A DNA stretch of 64,000 nt from Aquatica leii. Lineage: Eukaryota > Arthropoda > Insecta > Coleoptera > Lampyridae. The stretch covers positions 80,356,520 through 80,420,519 of the forward strand of contig CM069432.1 in NCBI GenBank assembly GCA_035610365.1, read 5' to 3'. The translations under genes were made by a program, and so were the position numbers. The notes beneath the pieces are model-generated. The model ran no database searches. It was not told where the DNA came from and was given only the letters and a program-made list of their open reading frames with translations. Below are positions 1-11,527 of this stretch, piece by piece; position 1 is the first letter of the stretch; the number at the start of each line of letters is the position of its first letter.

Positions 1-702
1 GTAAAACCATATCTTAATATCACATTTCAAACATCAAAATCGTAAAAAGGCGTACGTATCCAAACGAAATTTTCGTAACCATAAACGAATTCACACGTAC
101 ACAAATCAAAAAGCATCGAATAAATCAGAAAGCGTAGTCGCATATCAAAAGCAAAAACTTCCAGTTCGGCCGTATAAAAAATTATTGCGCAACTTGCTAT
201 TTAGGCGTGGCCATCATATGACTCATTGAAATGATGCAATACGATGCAATTCTCGTAAATCGTATACTTAATTCTTTTTTTTCGAAGGTTTGAAACCAAG
301 TACCATAAACAAAAAACTAAAACGTAAATTGCGATGTATTACAAAATACGAGTCAAAACAAAAATGACTTACCCCTTCGAATTAACGGGTTTATCTTTAT
401 TAATTTCGTAAATTCAACAACGAAACGCAAATGCTACCACAAAACGCAAGTGTTACTACCAAACGAAAGTACTTCTACAAACGCCGGCATAACTTGCAGC
501 ACGCAAAAAAATGTCTACTTCACTTCATTGCGAAACGTAAGATGTCGAAAAATGACTTCGTACTTAAGAAGAAGGCTCAAAACGCATGTGCGTGCGTCAA
601 ATTTATTGCGCAAAAGAATTTACATAAACAGTGAACACAAAAATGTTAATTAAAAACAGACGTATTCAATCGAAAAAAATGTGTACGTTACATATTTTCT
701 TA
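1..702. other. Unassigned AT-rich sequence
   Basis: No coding similarity was recognised. Two overlapping open frames near 431-653 are low-complexity lysine- and asparagine-rich readings and do not resemble the BEL/Pao reverse transcriptase or RNase H expected upstream of the integrase that begins at about 703, so the element is probably truncated here. Confidence 0.5.
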
Positions 703-1230
703 TAAAGAACTTGCATTCTAGGCCAAATCATCTCCTGTCTTTAGTACGTAAACCTTTCTGGGCTATATCAGGTCGGGTTATTTGCAAAAATATAGTGAGC
801 AAACGTATCACGTTTTTGTGTTAAAACAACACTCTGTAATCAGTTCATGGGAGATTGGCCTTCCTTCCGGTTTTCATTTAACAGACCTTGCTTCTAGGTT
901 ACGAAGGTTGATTTTACGGGACCGCTGCCCATGAAGCGCAGAAATACAAGAAACTCAAAACACATAAAGGTATACATAGCTCTCTTTATTTTTACGACCA
1001 CAAAGGCTCTTCATCTTGAGCTAATCACTAGCTTGTCATCAGATTCATTCATTAAAACGTTTAAACGTTTCATAGCCCGTCGTGGCACATCTTCTTGTAT
1101 GGTTAGTGATAATAACAAAAACTTTATTGTTGCTGCTGATGAAATTTGTTTGGCATATGCGTTCAAGACGCTAAGCGTTCAAACAAAAATTAAGTATTTC
1201 TTGGCACAAGAACAATTACACAATTACAAA
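703..1230 (+). pseudogene. BEL/Pao retrotransposon integrase, N-terminal and core part (broken)
   Basis: This is the first half of a BEL/Pao-type integrase, the DDE enzyme that inserts retrotransposon cDNA. From about 703 a frame with stops reads through the zinc-binding region (LHSRPNHLLSLVRKPFW, then FLC where the second cysteine pair is expected), then a VDFTGPL-like segment at about 907-930, then the core YIALFIFTTTKALHLEL with a later VSDNNKNF, matching the family pattern around the first two catalytic aspartates. The listed Met at 931 is only an internal methionine. The frame carries at least two stops before 931 and is cut at about 1230 by the nested LINE; it resumes at about 3638. Family assignment is from motif order; this copy cannot encode an enzyme. 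Confidence 0.8.
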
Positions 1231-1419
1231 GCAGCCTGACCTGAGAAAGAAATGTTCATTTCGAGTTATTAAGCAAAGTTTGATTAACAAACCTAAAGAA
1301 GACATAAAGACAAATTTAAATACTGAGGTAAACTCTAAAAATCTTGACCTATCAGTGAAAATTAATATATTATAATAATAATTAATTATAATTATATAGA
1401 ATTAGGGCTTCTGAAAAAA

Positions 1420-3393
1420 GAAAAAATTATCAGACCGAATAAAGGATGGGTAAATAAAGAGATTAGACGAGAGTCGTTGCATTTGAAGGAATTACACTCA
1501 ATGGTCAAAAGTGATTTATACCCAAAAGAATTGGCAAATGTGTACAAACTCAAAAAAAGTTGTTTTAAACAAAAAATAAAACAAACAAAGCGTTCGTATT
1601 TTGAAGCTAAAATAAACAAGTCGAAGAACGTTAACAAAGAAACGTGGAATATTGTTAAAATTGTAACTGACTCGAAGGAAACTAATAAGAAGATATTTGA
1701 GTTGAACATCAATGGTAATATGGTGACAAATAAGCTTGAGATAGCAAATTGCTTTGGTGAATACTTTTCTTCCGTACCTGCTGCCGCACTACGATCTCAT
1801 TTTAATAATAAGATGTCACCCTCTTGCACAGTAACTACAAACCCTATTTTATCATCTTTTGTTATGTTTCCAATTAGTTCTAAAGAAGTAAGAGCTGAAG
1901 TGTTGAACTTAAAAATTTCTTTGCCAGGACCCGATGAAATTGAAGTCAAAGTTCTCAAACTTATTATTACAGAAATAGAAGATCAGTTGGCAAACATTTT
2001 CAATTGTTCCATAGAGTGTGGAATTTTTCCATCAGATTTCAAAAATGCAAACGTCATTCCGCTACCTAAAGGAAAGAAAAATTCAGATATAAATAATTAC
2101 AGACCTATATCTATTTTGAACGTAATTACAAAAATTTTTGAAAGTCTGGTTTATATAAATTTAATGAGCTACCTAAATGAACACAATTTTATAACTACAT
2201 GTCAACACGGTTTTAGAAAAGGGAAAAGCGTTGAAACTGCCTGCTACAAATTCACCCAAGAAGTCAGCAATAAAATTGATAAAGGTAATTTTGTGGTGGG
2301 ACTATTTTTTGATTTCAAAAAAGCTTTTGATACGGAAAATTTTGAATTTTTGATTACAAAATTGGAAGCGTATGATATAAGTGGGGTTGCATCGAAGTGG
2401 TTTTCATCTTACGTAGAAGAAGAATTTCAGTCAAATATAATGGCATGAAGTCAGATTACTTTGATAGTGAAATAGGAATTCCTCAGGGATCCGTATTAGA
2501 ACCACTCCTGTTTCTGTTATTCATCAATGATCTTCCCCTACATCTTAGTCATGCATTTTTGATATTGTATTGTGACGATGTTTCTGTAGTAATTTCGTCG
2601 AAATTAGAAAATGAACTTATTAATAAAATTGGATTATTATTTAAAGAAATGAGTGACTGGTGCAACAAAAACAATTTAATATTAAATGCTGAAAAAACTG
2701 TTATAGTCAATTATTCCAGAAAAGCGATACATCAGAGCATTTACGCAATTATAGAAAATAAGTTTGCAAAATTCAGCGCCGTTATAAAATTCCTTGGAGT
2801 AGAAATGGATAGGGAACTTAAGTGGTAGTCCCATTGTGATCTAGTGGCAAAAAAACTGACTAAATCCTATTACGCCATTTGTCAATTAAAAAATTGCTTA
2901 TCTTTAAAGGGTCTTATAAACACATACTATGGGATGGTATACTCCCACCTGGCTTACAATTTAGCAATCTGGGGAAGGTATGCTAATATTAATAGATTAT
3001 TTATAGTACAAAAAAGGATAATTCGTATAATTTTTAATATTCCCTACAGATCAACATGTAATCATATTTTTATTAAGTACCATATTTTAACATTTCCATG
3101 TATTTACATTTATAAAATACTCTGTTTTGTTAAATAATAATGGATATGTGACAACGACGCGTAGTAATAATAGTAGGGCCAAACAGCTGAGAATACCACA
3201 ACACAATACGACAGCTTATGAAAATACTACCTTATATATGGGAATTAAATTTTACAACAAACTAGATGTTAATGTTAAATTACTACCGTTTCAGCAGTTT
3301 AAAAAAAAGTCAAAACTATGTTATCGTCGAATGCATTTTATACTTGCAGAGAATACATGGAAGACAAGTGAACAAAAAAGCTTGGTCCATTAA
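1420..3393 (+). pseudogene. LINE reverse transcriptase (frameshifted)
   Basis: The protein copies element RNA at the nicked target. Motifs appear in order across four frame segments: NVIPLPKGKK and NNYRPISILN (about 2050-2120), QHGFRKGKS (about 2202), the palm motif A FFDFKKAFD (about 2308), GIPQGSVLEPLLF (about 2475), the YCDDVS catalytic box (about 2568; YADD in most relatives) and the downstream LGVEMD segment (about 2792). Frameshifts lie near 2430, 2830 and 3130, and a stop at 2826 ends the motif-C segment, so it is dead. It lies in the same orientation as the surrounding integrase. The RT assignment is firm; the clade is not. Confidence 0.85.
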
Positions 3394-3612
3394 TAACCTC
3401 TGGTTGATATGTTTTATAATCTTATAGTTGTTTTTTGTATACTATTATAATTATTTATAATTATCTTACTTATTGTGTGTATTTTTGTATTGTTAGTTAT
3501 GTATTTAGTATTTTGACTGTTTACATTTGGTTTTTATATTAATAGCATATTTTGTACCGACAATGTAATTGACGTGTCCTACATCCAAATACGTGATCTA
3601 TCGGACCAATAA

Positions 3613-3637
3613 AAATTATTATTATTTATTATTATTA
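3613..3637 (+). repeat. ATT-rich 3' tail of the nested LINE
   Basis: A run of ATT trinucleotides follows AATAAA and ends where the integrase frame resumes. It marks the 3' junction of the insertion. Confidence 0.7.
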
Positions 3638-4180
3638 TTCATTCCTTCCAGTGCACCATACTTCGGTGATCTCCGGGAGGTAAACGTGAAACAAGTTAAA
3701 GCGCATCTTAGTCAAGTGTTACGCGATACAAAACAAACTTTTGAAAATGTATATACGGTTATAACGCAGATAGAGTCAGTCCTAAATTCGCGCTCTTTGA
3801 CTCTTCTATCCACGGACCCGAATTATTTATCCTCGCTTACTGCAAACGATTTTCTTCTTGGAGGTACATCACTACCGATACCGACAGATGACTTGGCATC
3901 TGTTAAAGATAGCCGCCTGGGCCACTTTCAGAGAAAGCAGAAACTGGTTCAACATTTCTGAAATCGAAGGAAAAAGAAAGTTCTTGCTGAGTTCCAACAC
4001 CACACTAAATTACAAGAAAACTTATCAGCATCGCAAAACCGTCAAGCTTGTATTAATCAACGTACCTAACTCATGCCTTACCTTATCAATGTCTTCAGCC
4101 AGAGTTATCGAGATCCATCTGTTACAAGCTTTAGGTATTTTACGAACCTGCACGGCCAACTCACAATATTCGGAGAGAGG
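3638..4180 (+). pseudogene. BEL/Pao retrotransposon integrase, C-terminal part (broken)
   Basis: Second half of the integrase split by the LINE. The frame resumes with FIPSSAPYFGDL, then VKQVKAHLSQVL, TQIESVLNSRSLTLLSTDP and the DSRLGHFQRKQKLVQHF segment, all in the order of BEL/Pao integrases. A TGA at 3959-3961 sits where the family has tryptophan, and the same frame then continues with KVLAEFQHHTKLQE. Another frame near 4098-4165 (RVIEIHLLQALGILRTCTA) fits the usual C-terminal domain. The catalytic glutamate region is recognisable (TQIESVLNSR). The gene is dead through stops, frameshifts and the nested insertion. Confidence 0.8.
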
Positions 4181-6165
4181 GGAGGTCCACACTAAATACA
4201 GAAAAGATGTTGCAGGGCGCCAGAGCTTATCCCAAAGTAATTTTCTATCTTGCTCAGGACAGAACGGACTAAACTTGTAACACGATGTTAGGTTCGTAAT
4301 CCTTTTACTCGGCTGTTCGAGTAGCCAAAAGTAATTAATAGGTAACGATAATCACAGGAGCAGGGAAGATAAAAAGAAAGATTAACAAGTATAATCGATT
4401 TAATGGTTTAACGTTGGAATAAAAATAGAAGATATGAGCTTTAATATTTTCTAGGTAGAATTAATACCTATCACAGTTTGCTTATGTGCCAACCTTAAAT
4501 TCTACAAGTAGTAACGATTTGCATTACTAATTAGCGTACACTTTAATTAAGGAGTACATCAAATTTTCTACCTAAATGCCTGTAGTATCGGCAGCACACA
4601 TCACATCAATAAAGTACAATGAAATAAGTAGCGAAGAATAGTTCGTAGTAAATATCGTTTGTATACAATATGCGGAATCCACAAGAAAAAAATTAGTAAT
4701 ATGGCATTACTGACAATAAAACAGCGATAACAATTATGGCATTAACATTAAATTATCCTAATAATTATGGGTAGTACACAGCAGACGTAACACAGAACAA
4801 GCAAACTTATTACCTAAATGGTAATACTCTTACGTTAATCGTTACGAAATTATTATTAGCAACAGTTTCGTGAGTGACCCTTTTTGACAACGAAATAAGA
4901 TACATAAAATCACTTACCAAAAACCACAGGAACTTTCCCTTGTGCGAAGAAAGTACTTTCCTCGGCAAGATATCCTGTAAACACCCTGAAATAGCAAGTC
5001 GTGTCAAACTAATTCCTCACGAAAGTGAAATCTACAAAATGATTAAGTATATTTGACATAAAGACACAAGGCCGAACCGGTCGTCGTGTGCTGTTATAAC
5101 CCGACGAAAACAGTGATTACGCAGGTATCTGCCGCCTGAGTAGAATCTCGACAATTTTTAGTTAACTTCGTTACATCCGATTTTTGCCATATGTCGTATG
5201 CCTCAGAGAATATTTATCCGACGAAATTATTATTCGAAATGGATTCTTCATTAACAGTTAACGATTAGGAACACCTGCCCACACGTGGCGGTACGGCTAT
5301 CAAATTACGAGAAATTACAACAGAGTTTTAATAAATGACAGTTATTATCTTACCCGGTGACGACGCAAACGAATTATAAGCGTAATACACTTATAGATTG
5401 GTCCCCATGACGGTGGATAAGTTTAGAAACGTTCAATCGCCAATTCACCGGCCATTTTTTGCAGTTTTCAAATTGAAGAACTCGTCGTAAATGACAGTCA
5501 CGCGTAAAAGATCGGTAGGGGGCGTCCAAACCGTAATTTCACGTCGGAATACATAGGCGTACGCAATGAAAATTTCGACCGTAACACATCTTGAAAGCAA
5601 CGGCAAAGTTCGTGTCGTTTCGTTACGCCTCGCCAATAGAAGCATTTTTAAGCGTCCACTGTCGAAAATAGACATCTTCCCAAGACAAGAAGATTGGATT
5701 AATTGATTAGTATTTAGTAACCATTCAATAGTTTTATATTCATGGTTAGTTGTTAATTTCAAATATGTATTTACCTTCAATTAATTAAGAATATGTCATT
5801 TCAAGGCGGCCTTGATGTTACTTACTATTCGAAATATTTTTACTTGTGCAGGTTTGGTTAAAGTACGGTGGGGTGGTGATGTACATTTGTAAAGAAGGGG
5901 TCAACTCTGTAGAAACAGTTCGTTTCTGGCAATTGTCGCCGCAAGTTTCAACCAAATAAGCCTTTTTAAAAATACGAGTTTATTTAATTTTAATAATTTA
6001 AGATTAAGCTCGTACAAGTAATCGAACCGACTATCGAAGAATTCGTTTTATAACGAATACAATTATATAAACGTATCAATGTAAAAATTTCGTATGAATA
6101 ATTACAAATACATACAAGTGTATTTAATTGTCTATGCAGATAATGTAATTGTACACAAACTAAAC
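4181..6165. other. Unassigned sequence
   Basis: Presumably includes the 3' end of the BEL/Pao element, but no long terminal repeat could be paired because the 5' copy is not in the window. Open frames at 4874-5056 (plus) and 5445-5780 (minus) were not recognised and look fortuitous. Confidence 0.4.
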
Positions 6166-6173
6166 ATTTAAAG
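6166..6173. repeat. hAT target-site duplication, left
   Basis: ATTTAAAG, identical to 9615-9622 and directly abutting the left terminal inverted repeat. Eight bases is the hAT family length. Confidence 0.9.
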
Positions 6174-6447
6174 CAGGGGTTCCCAAACTTTTTTTGTGTC
6201 GTAGACCTCTTGCCATGTTTTTCGGTTTTGGGTAGACCCCTTACTTAGCCGATATTGATTTTTTGTAAATTTTTAACTGTAGTCAAGTTTAGTGTTAAAA
6301 ACTTAAAGTAAAAACACATGGTAAGTTTTATACATTTATTAAATGAATTTAAATTAAAACTACTCAAAATTAAATGTTGTATCTGTTATATAAAATATAC
6401 GTAACATAAAATAAACACAAAATAAACTAAGCACTAAGCAAATGTTT

Positions 6448-8183
6448 TTAGTGAGAAAGATGAACCTGATGCTTTAATAATAAATTATCAACATTTGACG
6501 TCAATTTTGTAAGGTTTAATCTTAAATCTCCTCGGCTAATGATGTCCAGTCTGTTTCTTTTTTTTGTTAGAAGATTGGCAACAGCGCTGAACCCCCTTTC
6601 CACTAGGTATGAAAATGGAAAGGAAATTAAAAATTTCCTCGTTATATTGCATAATACGGGATAAGTAACGGGTATGTTGTTTTGCAGCAAGAATTGCTGA
6701 TATCCGATTTTAAACTGAACCTTAAGTTTTTCATTTGTACGTAGTTCAGTCAGTTTCTCTTGTATTATGCCATTCATTTCTTCTATGTCACCATATGGGT
6801 TAATTATCCACGGTGGTATTACCATAGTCAAAACATCCTCAAACCTAGTTTCAAATGTTAAACGTAGGTTGAAACGTCGTTTTCCTGGCAGTTTGTGTGT
6901 GACAAATTAGGGTAATAAAAAAATTCGCCCCGTCCAATATTTTGCTTCATTAGTTTAACTCTGGCAAGAAACGCTGATAAGAAGGACTTTGTTTTAATCA
7001 AATTTAGACTGCCGCATTGTAACTGCAAATTAACCATATTAAATTTTGTAAACAAATCTGTCAAATAGGCGATGTCTGTTTTCCACTTCATTAAATTGTC
7101 TTTAAAATTTTATCATTAGTATCGAGAAATTCTGAAATAGTCTCAAAAAGTGCAAAAAACCATAAAAAAGTCAAACCATAAATAAGCCTTTCGACAGCCA
7201 GCGTACTTCAGTGTGAAGGAGTAATTGATGAAATTGTTCGTCATTTTCTTCACACAACTGCGCAAATAACCACGTATTCAACGCGTTGTTTCGGATTCGG
7301 TTAATTGCATCAATGACTAATTGAAGAGATTTATGCAATCTAACACTCAAATTTTTAGCAACTAAATGTTGTCGATGGACGACGCAATGTATTACTAACA
7401 CCTCTGACACATTTTGTTTTGAATAGCTTATGAATCCACGATAACGCCCAACCATGGCAGATGCTCCATCTGTAGCTACTGATATTATATTTAATAAAGG
7501 GATTGCTTCTTCAATGAAGTAATCTTTCAAAACATGAAATATTGAGTCACCTTTAGTGTCGGTTGTCAAAGTTTTTGCGAAGAGCAGTTCTTCGTAGATT
7601 TCTTGATTCATAATAAAACGAACATATGCCAATAATAATGCTGCATTACCAGGTAAACTTGACTTGTCTAGTTCTATAGAGACATGGGTGCAAATAATTA
7701 CACAAGAAGCTTTCAATATCATAACTTATTTCATCAATACGTTTTTCAACAGTATTGCTACTTAAAGGAATTCTTTTAATGATATCAGATGCAGGTTTGT
7801 GTAAAACAGTTTTTAAAACTTCTTCAACGGCTAGCAAAATCAACTTGGGGTTTTCCGGATTTTGTAATAAGTAGCGAGATATTGTAAGACGCCCACAAAC
7901 CATCATCGTTTCTTTGTGACGTCGAAGCGAACATTCAGTCCAGCGTGGGTCTCTTCTGAAGTATATTTTTGAGTGTTTGCAAGTATTTCAAATCTTTATC
8001 TGTTTTATCAGGGTGACATCTTTTCAGATGATCCTGCAGCTTAGATGCTTTCATAGCGTCGTTGCCTAAAACTTTGTTCTATAAAAGGCACATAGGCAAT
8101 TGTTTGTCCGACAATGATGGAATGAAGTCAAATGTCAAATAATCAACACTGTACTGTCTACATTTCTTTTTATATTCGGACAT
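6448..8183 (-). pseudogene. hAT transposase (ZBED5/FAM200-like), decayed
   Basis: The cut-and-paste transposase of the surrounding element, read on the minus strand. From the likely start at 8183: a BED-finger region (KKCRQYSVDYLTF ... KASKLQDHLKRCHP) in which a TAG replaces the expected second zinc-ligand cysteine; then SRYLLQNPENPKLILLA; then the core with SVATDGASAMVGR (about 7440-7490) and VIHCVVHRQHL (about 7370-7400); then TDIAYLTDLFTKFN; and the hATC dimerisation end YLVERGFSAVANLLTKKRNR with SRGDLRLNLTKL. At least three frame breaks separate these blocks (near 7700, 7170-7090 and 6850). ZBED5, FAM200 and SCAND3 proteins of animals descend from this family. The identification is confident; the protein is non-functional. 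Confidence 0.88.
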
Positions 8184-8559
8184 AACATCAGTCATCTGTG
8201 AACAAAATTAATCCATTTAAATAAGACATAAAGTCTAGCAGCTGTATATTAAAAAATCAAAGCCAAATTTAAATCGTATGGTCTTAGATTTTATGGCAGG
8301 CATAGGCGTAGAGCCATTATAAATAAATATAAGAAGGGGAACGTTATAAATGTTACTTAAGGTTTTGATATGATGGAACTTTAAGGAAATTTGAAAGTAA
8401 CATGACAAAAAATGTTAAAATAAAATATTATACAACGAATAATATCAACAAATTGTTATGCGATTTATCTCTACGTACATTCGACTGCTATGTGTAAAAA
8501 TTCACTGGTTCCACTTTAGTAATAATACAAAATTTTAATTTTAATATAAAGAAGTATGT

Positions 8560-9065
8560 ACATAATCCAAACTTCGGTAATCCGGACATTCCAGTAATCC
8601 GAACTGGCTCACAGTGTAACGACCAATGGACAAAAGTACGTTTTTTACTTTTTTTGTGAAGTTATTTGGTAAGATATATGTATTTATAAAAGAATAATAA
8701 ATGCTTACCAATGTCGTAAATAAGTAAATATTGACACACATACATATTTATTTATGTGACCGGCCAAAAATATGTAGTTTAATTAAAAAATAATTTTTTT
8801 AATATTTTTTCTATATGTAAACAATTAAATTATATGAAAAAAAAGACAAACAAATGAGAGTGTGTATTGAAAATTTTTCAAAAAACACGCAGCTGTACAC
8901 TTGTGGATTTCTTATTTTCTTTCAAAGTGGTAACATATTGTATGTTAATAATAAAATACATACGTAATATGTATGTACAGTTGTCTTTTTTGATTTTTCC
9001 GAAAACATTCCATAATCCGAACATCTCTTGTCGTAATTAGTTCGGATTACGATGATTACACTGTA
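8560..9065. repeat. Possible pogo/Tc1-type terminal-repeat remnants inside the hAT element
   Basis: Blocks at 8560-8640 and 9000-9065 are dense in TAATCCGAAC/TTCGGATTA motifs of the kind found in pogo/jerky-type transposon ends. On the minus strand from about 9063 the sequence runs inwards from a CAGTGTAA-like start through two TTCGGATTA-type motifs. The intervening 400 bases have no recognisable transposase. The two blocks look partly like direct rather than clean inverted copies, so the structure is unresolved. Confidence 0.3.
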
Positions 9066-9614
9066 ATTATAATAAAGATTGCTAAAACTTTGAAAAAGAA
9101 ACTATTGAGGAGTACCCGTGTAATTTTGCGTGATTTGAATATTTAACTACTAATAACTGAAACCATGATTGGCGTAATTTATCTATCTTTGCTAACTACA
9201 AATACAAAACTTAAATTTAATAAAAAATAATGTACCTACTTTTCTCCGGCACTCTTAAACAAAATAACACTGATTCACTATAATTTGTGTAAGAAACTAC
9301 CAGTTTATATTTTTTTAAATATTTTTTTAGCACTTTTCTTTTCAAGATTCAGGAAACGAATAAACGTATTTGTCTCACAAATGTCTCGTATTTATAGAGT
9401 GACGAATTGAACAAGTCAGTGCAAGTACGCGAAGCTCTGAGACTGCGCGTATGCTTGTAACAAGATGATGCTGGTATATCATTATGTGCAGGTTTTTACA
9501 AGTTTAAAATGTATATGTCTTTATATCATGAGATAGTATAATGTAAGTAAATAGATTTCTTGCAGGTTGTTATAGACCCCGCGGGGTCGATATAGACCAC
9601 TTTGGGAATCACTG

Positions 9615-9622
9615 ATTTAAAG
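9615..9622. repeat. hAT target-site duplication, right
   Basis: ATTTAAAG, the second copy of the 8-bp duplication made when the hAT element inserted. Confidence 0.9.
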
Positions 9623-9639
9623 ATATCAAAAGATAAGTA

Positions 9640-10365
9640 AAAGAATTTTTTGGAAAATAATGCAAATTAGCAATTTTTTAAACTTGACAAAATTAGTTGA
9701 AGCGATAGATGATTGTGAATTTATAGTAATTAATGACGGTACCCCTACACTTATCGCATCTCGCCCCGAGCTTTAGATCTAACTATAGTTTCTCCTCTTT
9801 TATAAGGGAAAATAGTTTGGAAAGTCTTAAATGATCCACTAGGTTCAGATCATTATCCTCTACTTATAGAAATTAACGAAAACGTGGAACCATGCCTAAT
9901 CCACCCATCTACAAAGTGGAATGATTCGACAGCTAACTGGGGTCGTTTTAAAACGGTAATAAATATAAAAAAATAATAAACTAATTCTAGCAATACTAAC
10001 AAAAAATCGCAGAAATTAATGCAGGTCATAGATAAAGCAGCTTCTCTAAAAGTAAACAAACCGTTCCAGTCAAACTGTAGAAAACCGATATGGTATATTG
10101 GAAAACTATCTTGAATATGAAAAATTAACGGCTATAAGTAAAAGATTTCTAATTCAAAAAAGCAGAAATTGTTGGTAAGCGTTTCTAAATAAACTTAATA
10201 GAAATACTCCAAACACAGATATTTGGACCAACATTAAACGCATTATCGCTTCTAACAATTTTTGCAGAAAAACTATAATAAACGAAACAATGATAATCGA
10301 TGAAAACGGGTAACGAGCTTAGTTTGGCAGTTCACTTTGAGATTAGCAGATCAATTTAGCTACTT
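9640..10365 (+). pseudogene. LINE endonuclease C-terminal fragment and linker (I/Jockey-like)
   Basis: A decayed APE-type endonuclease from a non-LTR retrotransposon, which nicks target DNA. The reading VINDGTPT (about 9720-9755), ALDLTIVSP after a one-base shift, then VLNDPLGSDHYPLLIEI (about 9825-9870) gives the diagnostic NDGTPT and SDHYP blocks, followed by STKWNDSTANWGRFK. Beyond about 10190 an endonuclease-RT linker is still readable (KLNRNTPNTDIWTNIKRI and LADQFSYF). The reverse transcriptase is absent. It begins right after the hAT duplication, but I could not find the missing half on the other side of the hAT, so it may already have been truncated. Confidence 0.75.
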
Positions 10366-11527
10366 TGATTTTGCTATAATTTTTCGATTTTGCTTAAATT
10401 TTCGCTTGTTTTTTACGATGTATCCATATGAGAAAATCACACAAAATAAAATAAACTGATAAGAACGTACAAATTTAGATCAAAGAAGAGGAAACAATTA
10501 ATCAACCTTAAGACAATGGAGACAAACAAAAAAAGTTTTAGTGCACCTAGAAAAAAAAATTGAGTCACAGAAAAGCACAGCGTCGCAGACAGAAAAAAAA
10601 TAATACTTTGGAGATTGTTTCGGCAGCAGAACGCTTATTTTATGGATCTAGAATAGATGATTCTGTGTAAGTTAAAAAAATTAAATTAAACTTGACTGAT
10701 AACTAGACTGCAAACTTTAAACGCGTTAATCTCGAAATTACAATTGTCAAAAAAGTTCCGTGCGGTGTACACAATATCTCAAAAACCGTTCAAGCAATCT
10801 ACCTAAAACTTTTTTGTACTTATTCTGTGCATCAATGGTTTATTCGTGAACGAAGAATTTTTTCTTTAATAAAAGCCGCCATTATGTCTAAAATTATTTT
10901 TTCAAGAAATGCTTTATATACGAAAAAGATATATTCATATACTAACAGAATTTTTTTGGTTTTTGATTATGATGATTTGGTTTGGAGCTCTCGTGTACAC
11001 TCCACGGCATCTCTGAAAAATCAGGTTTCTTTAAAGTGGTCGTAACTTCTTTCATTTATAATATTTTTAACGAAAAAAATTCAAAATATTATTCAATTTT
11101 TAATATCAATATTTTGTTACAAAAAAAAATTGATTGAATTTTCTTTTAAAATCTCCGAAAATCACATTTGTGTTGTCAAGTGTGTTTTATTGGACAAACA
11201 AACAGAAAGTCAAATATCGTATTAACTACCATAAATATGACAGTAACACTAAAAAAAGTGAAACGCTCTTATTTGTACGTGATAATATAACACGAGACAT
11301 AATTTTGATTTTAGTAATCCCGCAATTTTAGATGTAGAAAATAATAACGAAAACAAGATATTTGCTTACACAAAAATATTAACTTTAATAATGACACTAA
11401 TAATTGTAGTAGTACTTATAATAATTTAATTTCGAAAGTTAGGTAAATTTATATAGGTGTTTTTAGTAGTCATTTTTTGTTTTAAATAAATTCATTCTTG
11501 ATAACAAGTTACTTGTTATTTAAATTT
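10366..11527. other. Unassigned AT-rich sequence
   Basis: Nothing recognised. Open frames at 10827-11045 and 11134-11331 have low-complexity translations. A near-perfect 19-base palindrome (ATAACAAGTTACTTGTTAT) lies at about 11501-11519 beside the truncated end of the next LINE. Confidence 0.4.

Larger units (their letters stand above)
1231..3637 (+). mobile_element. 5'-truncated non-LTR retrotransposon (LINE) nested in the BEL/Pao integrase
   Basis: The insert interrupts the integrase frame exactly between its catalytic core and the FIPSSAPYFG motif, which normally follow each other closely. It starts in the linker between endonuclease and reverse transcriptase (KKCSFRVIKQSL near 1245), so the endonuclease end is missing. 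It ends with a 3' UTR, an AATAAA at about 3608 and an ATT-rich tail at 3613-3637, typical of target-primed reverse transcription. The clade is uncertain: a Jockey/CR1-group (Daphne-like) element is my best guess from the reverse transcriptase sequence and simple-repeat tail. No target-site duplication was confirmed. Confidence 0.75.
6174..9614 (-). mobile_element. hAT-superfamily DNA transposon (ZBED5/FAM200-like), 3441 bp
   Basis: The left end reads CAGGGGTTCCCAAACT and the complement of the right end reads CAGTGATTCCCAAAGT, an imperfect 16-bp terminal inverted repeat. An exact 8-bp duplication (ATTTAAAG) flanks it. Inside, on the minus strand, lies a decayed transposase with a BED-type zinc finger, an RNase H-like core and a C-terminal dimerisation domain. 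The boundary call is seen directly in sequence; the superfamily follows from the duplication length and protein motifs. The element is no longer autonomous because the transposase is broken. Confidence 0.92.

Noticed and set aside
431-653. Two overlapping 67-aa open frames
   Set aside because: Low-complexity Lys/Asn/Cys-rich translations in different frames, no family match and no link to the downstream integrase.
1392-1712. 106-aa minus-strand open frame
   Set aside because: Antisense shadow of the LINE reverse transcriptase.
4281-4330. TGTTAGGTTCGTAA as the start of a BEL/Pao 3' LTR
   Set aside because: No second copy in the window to compare and no clear end, so it cannot be supported.
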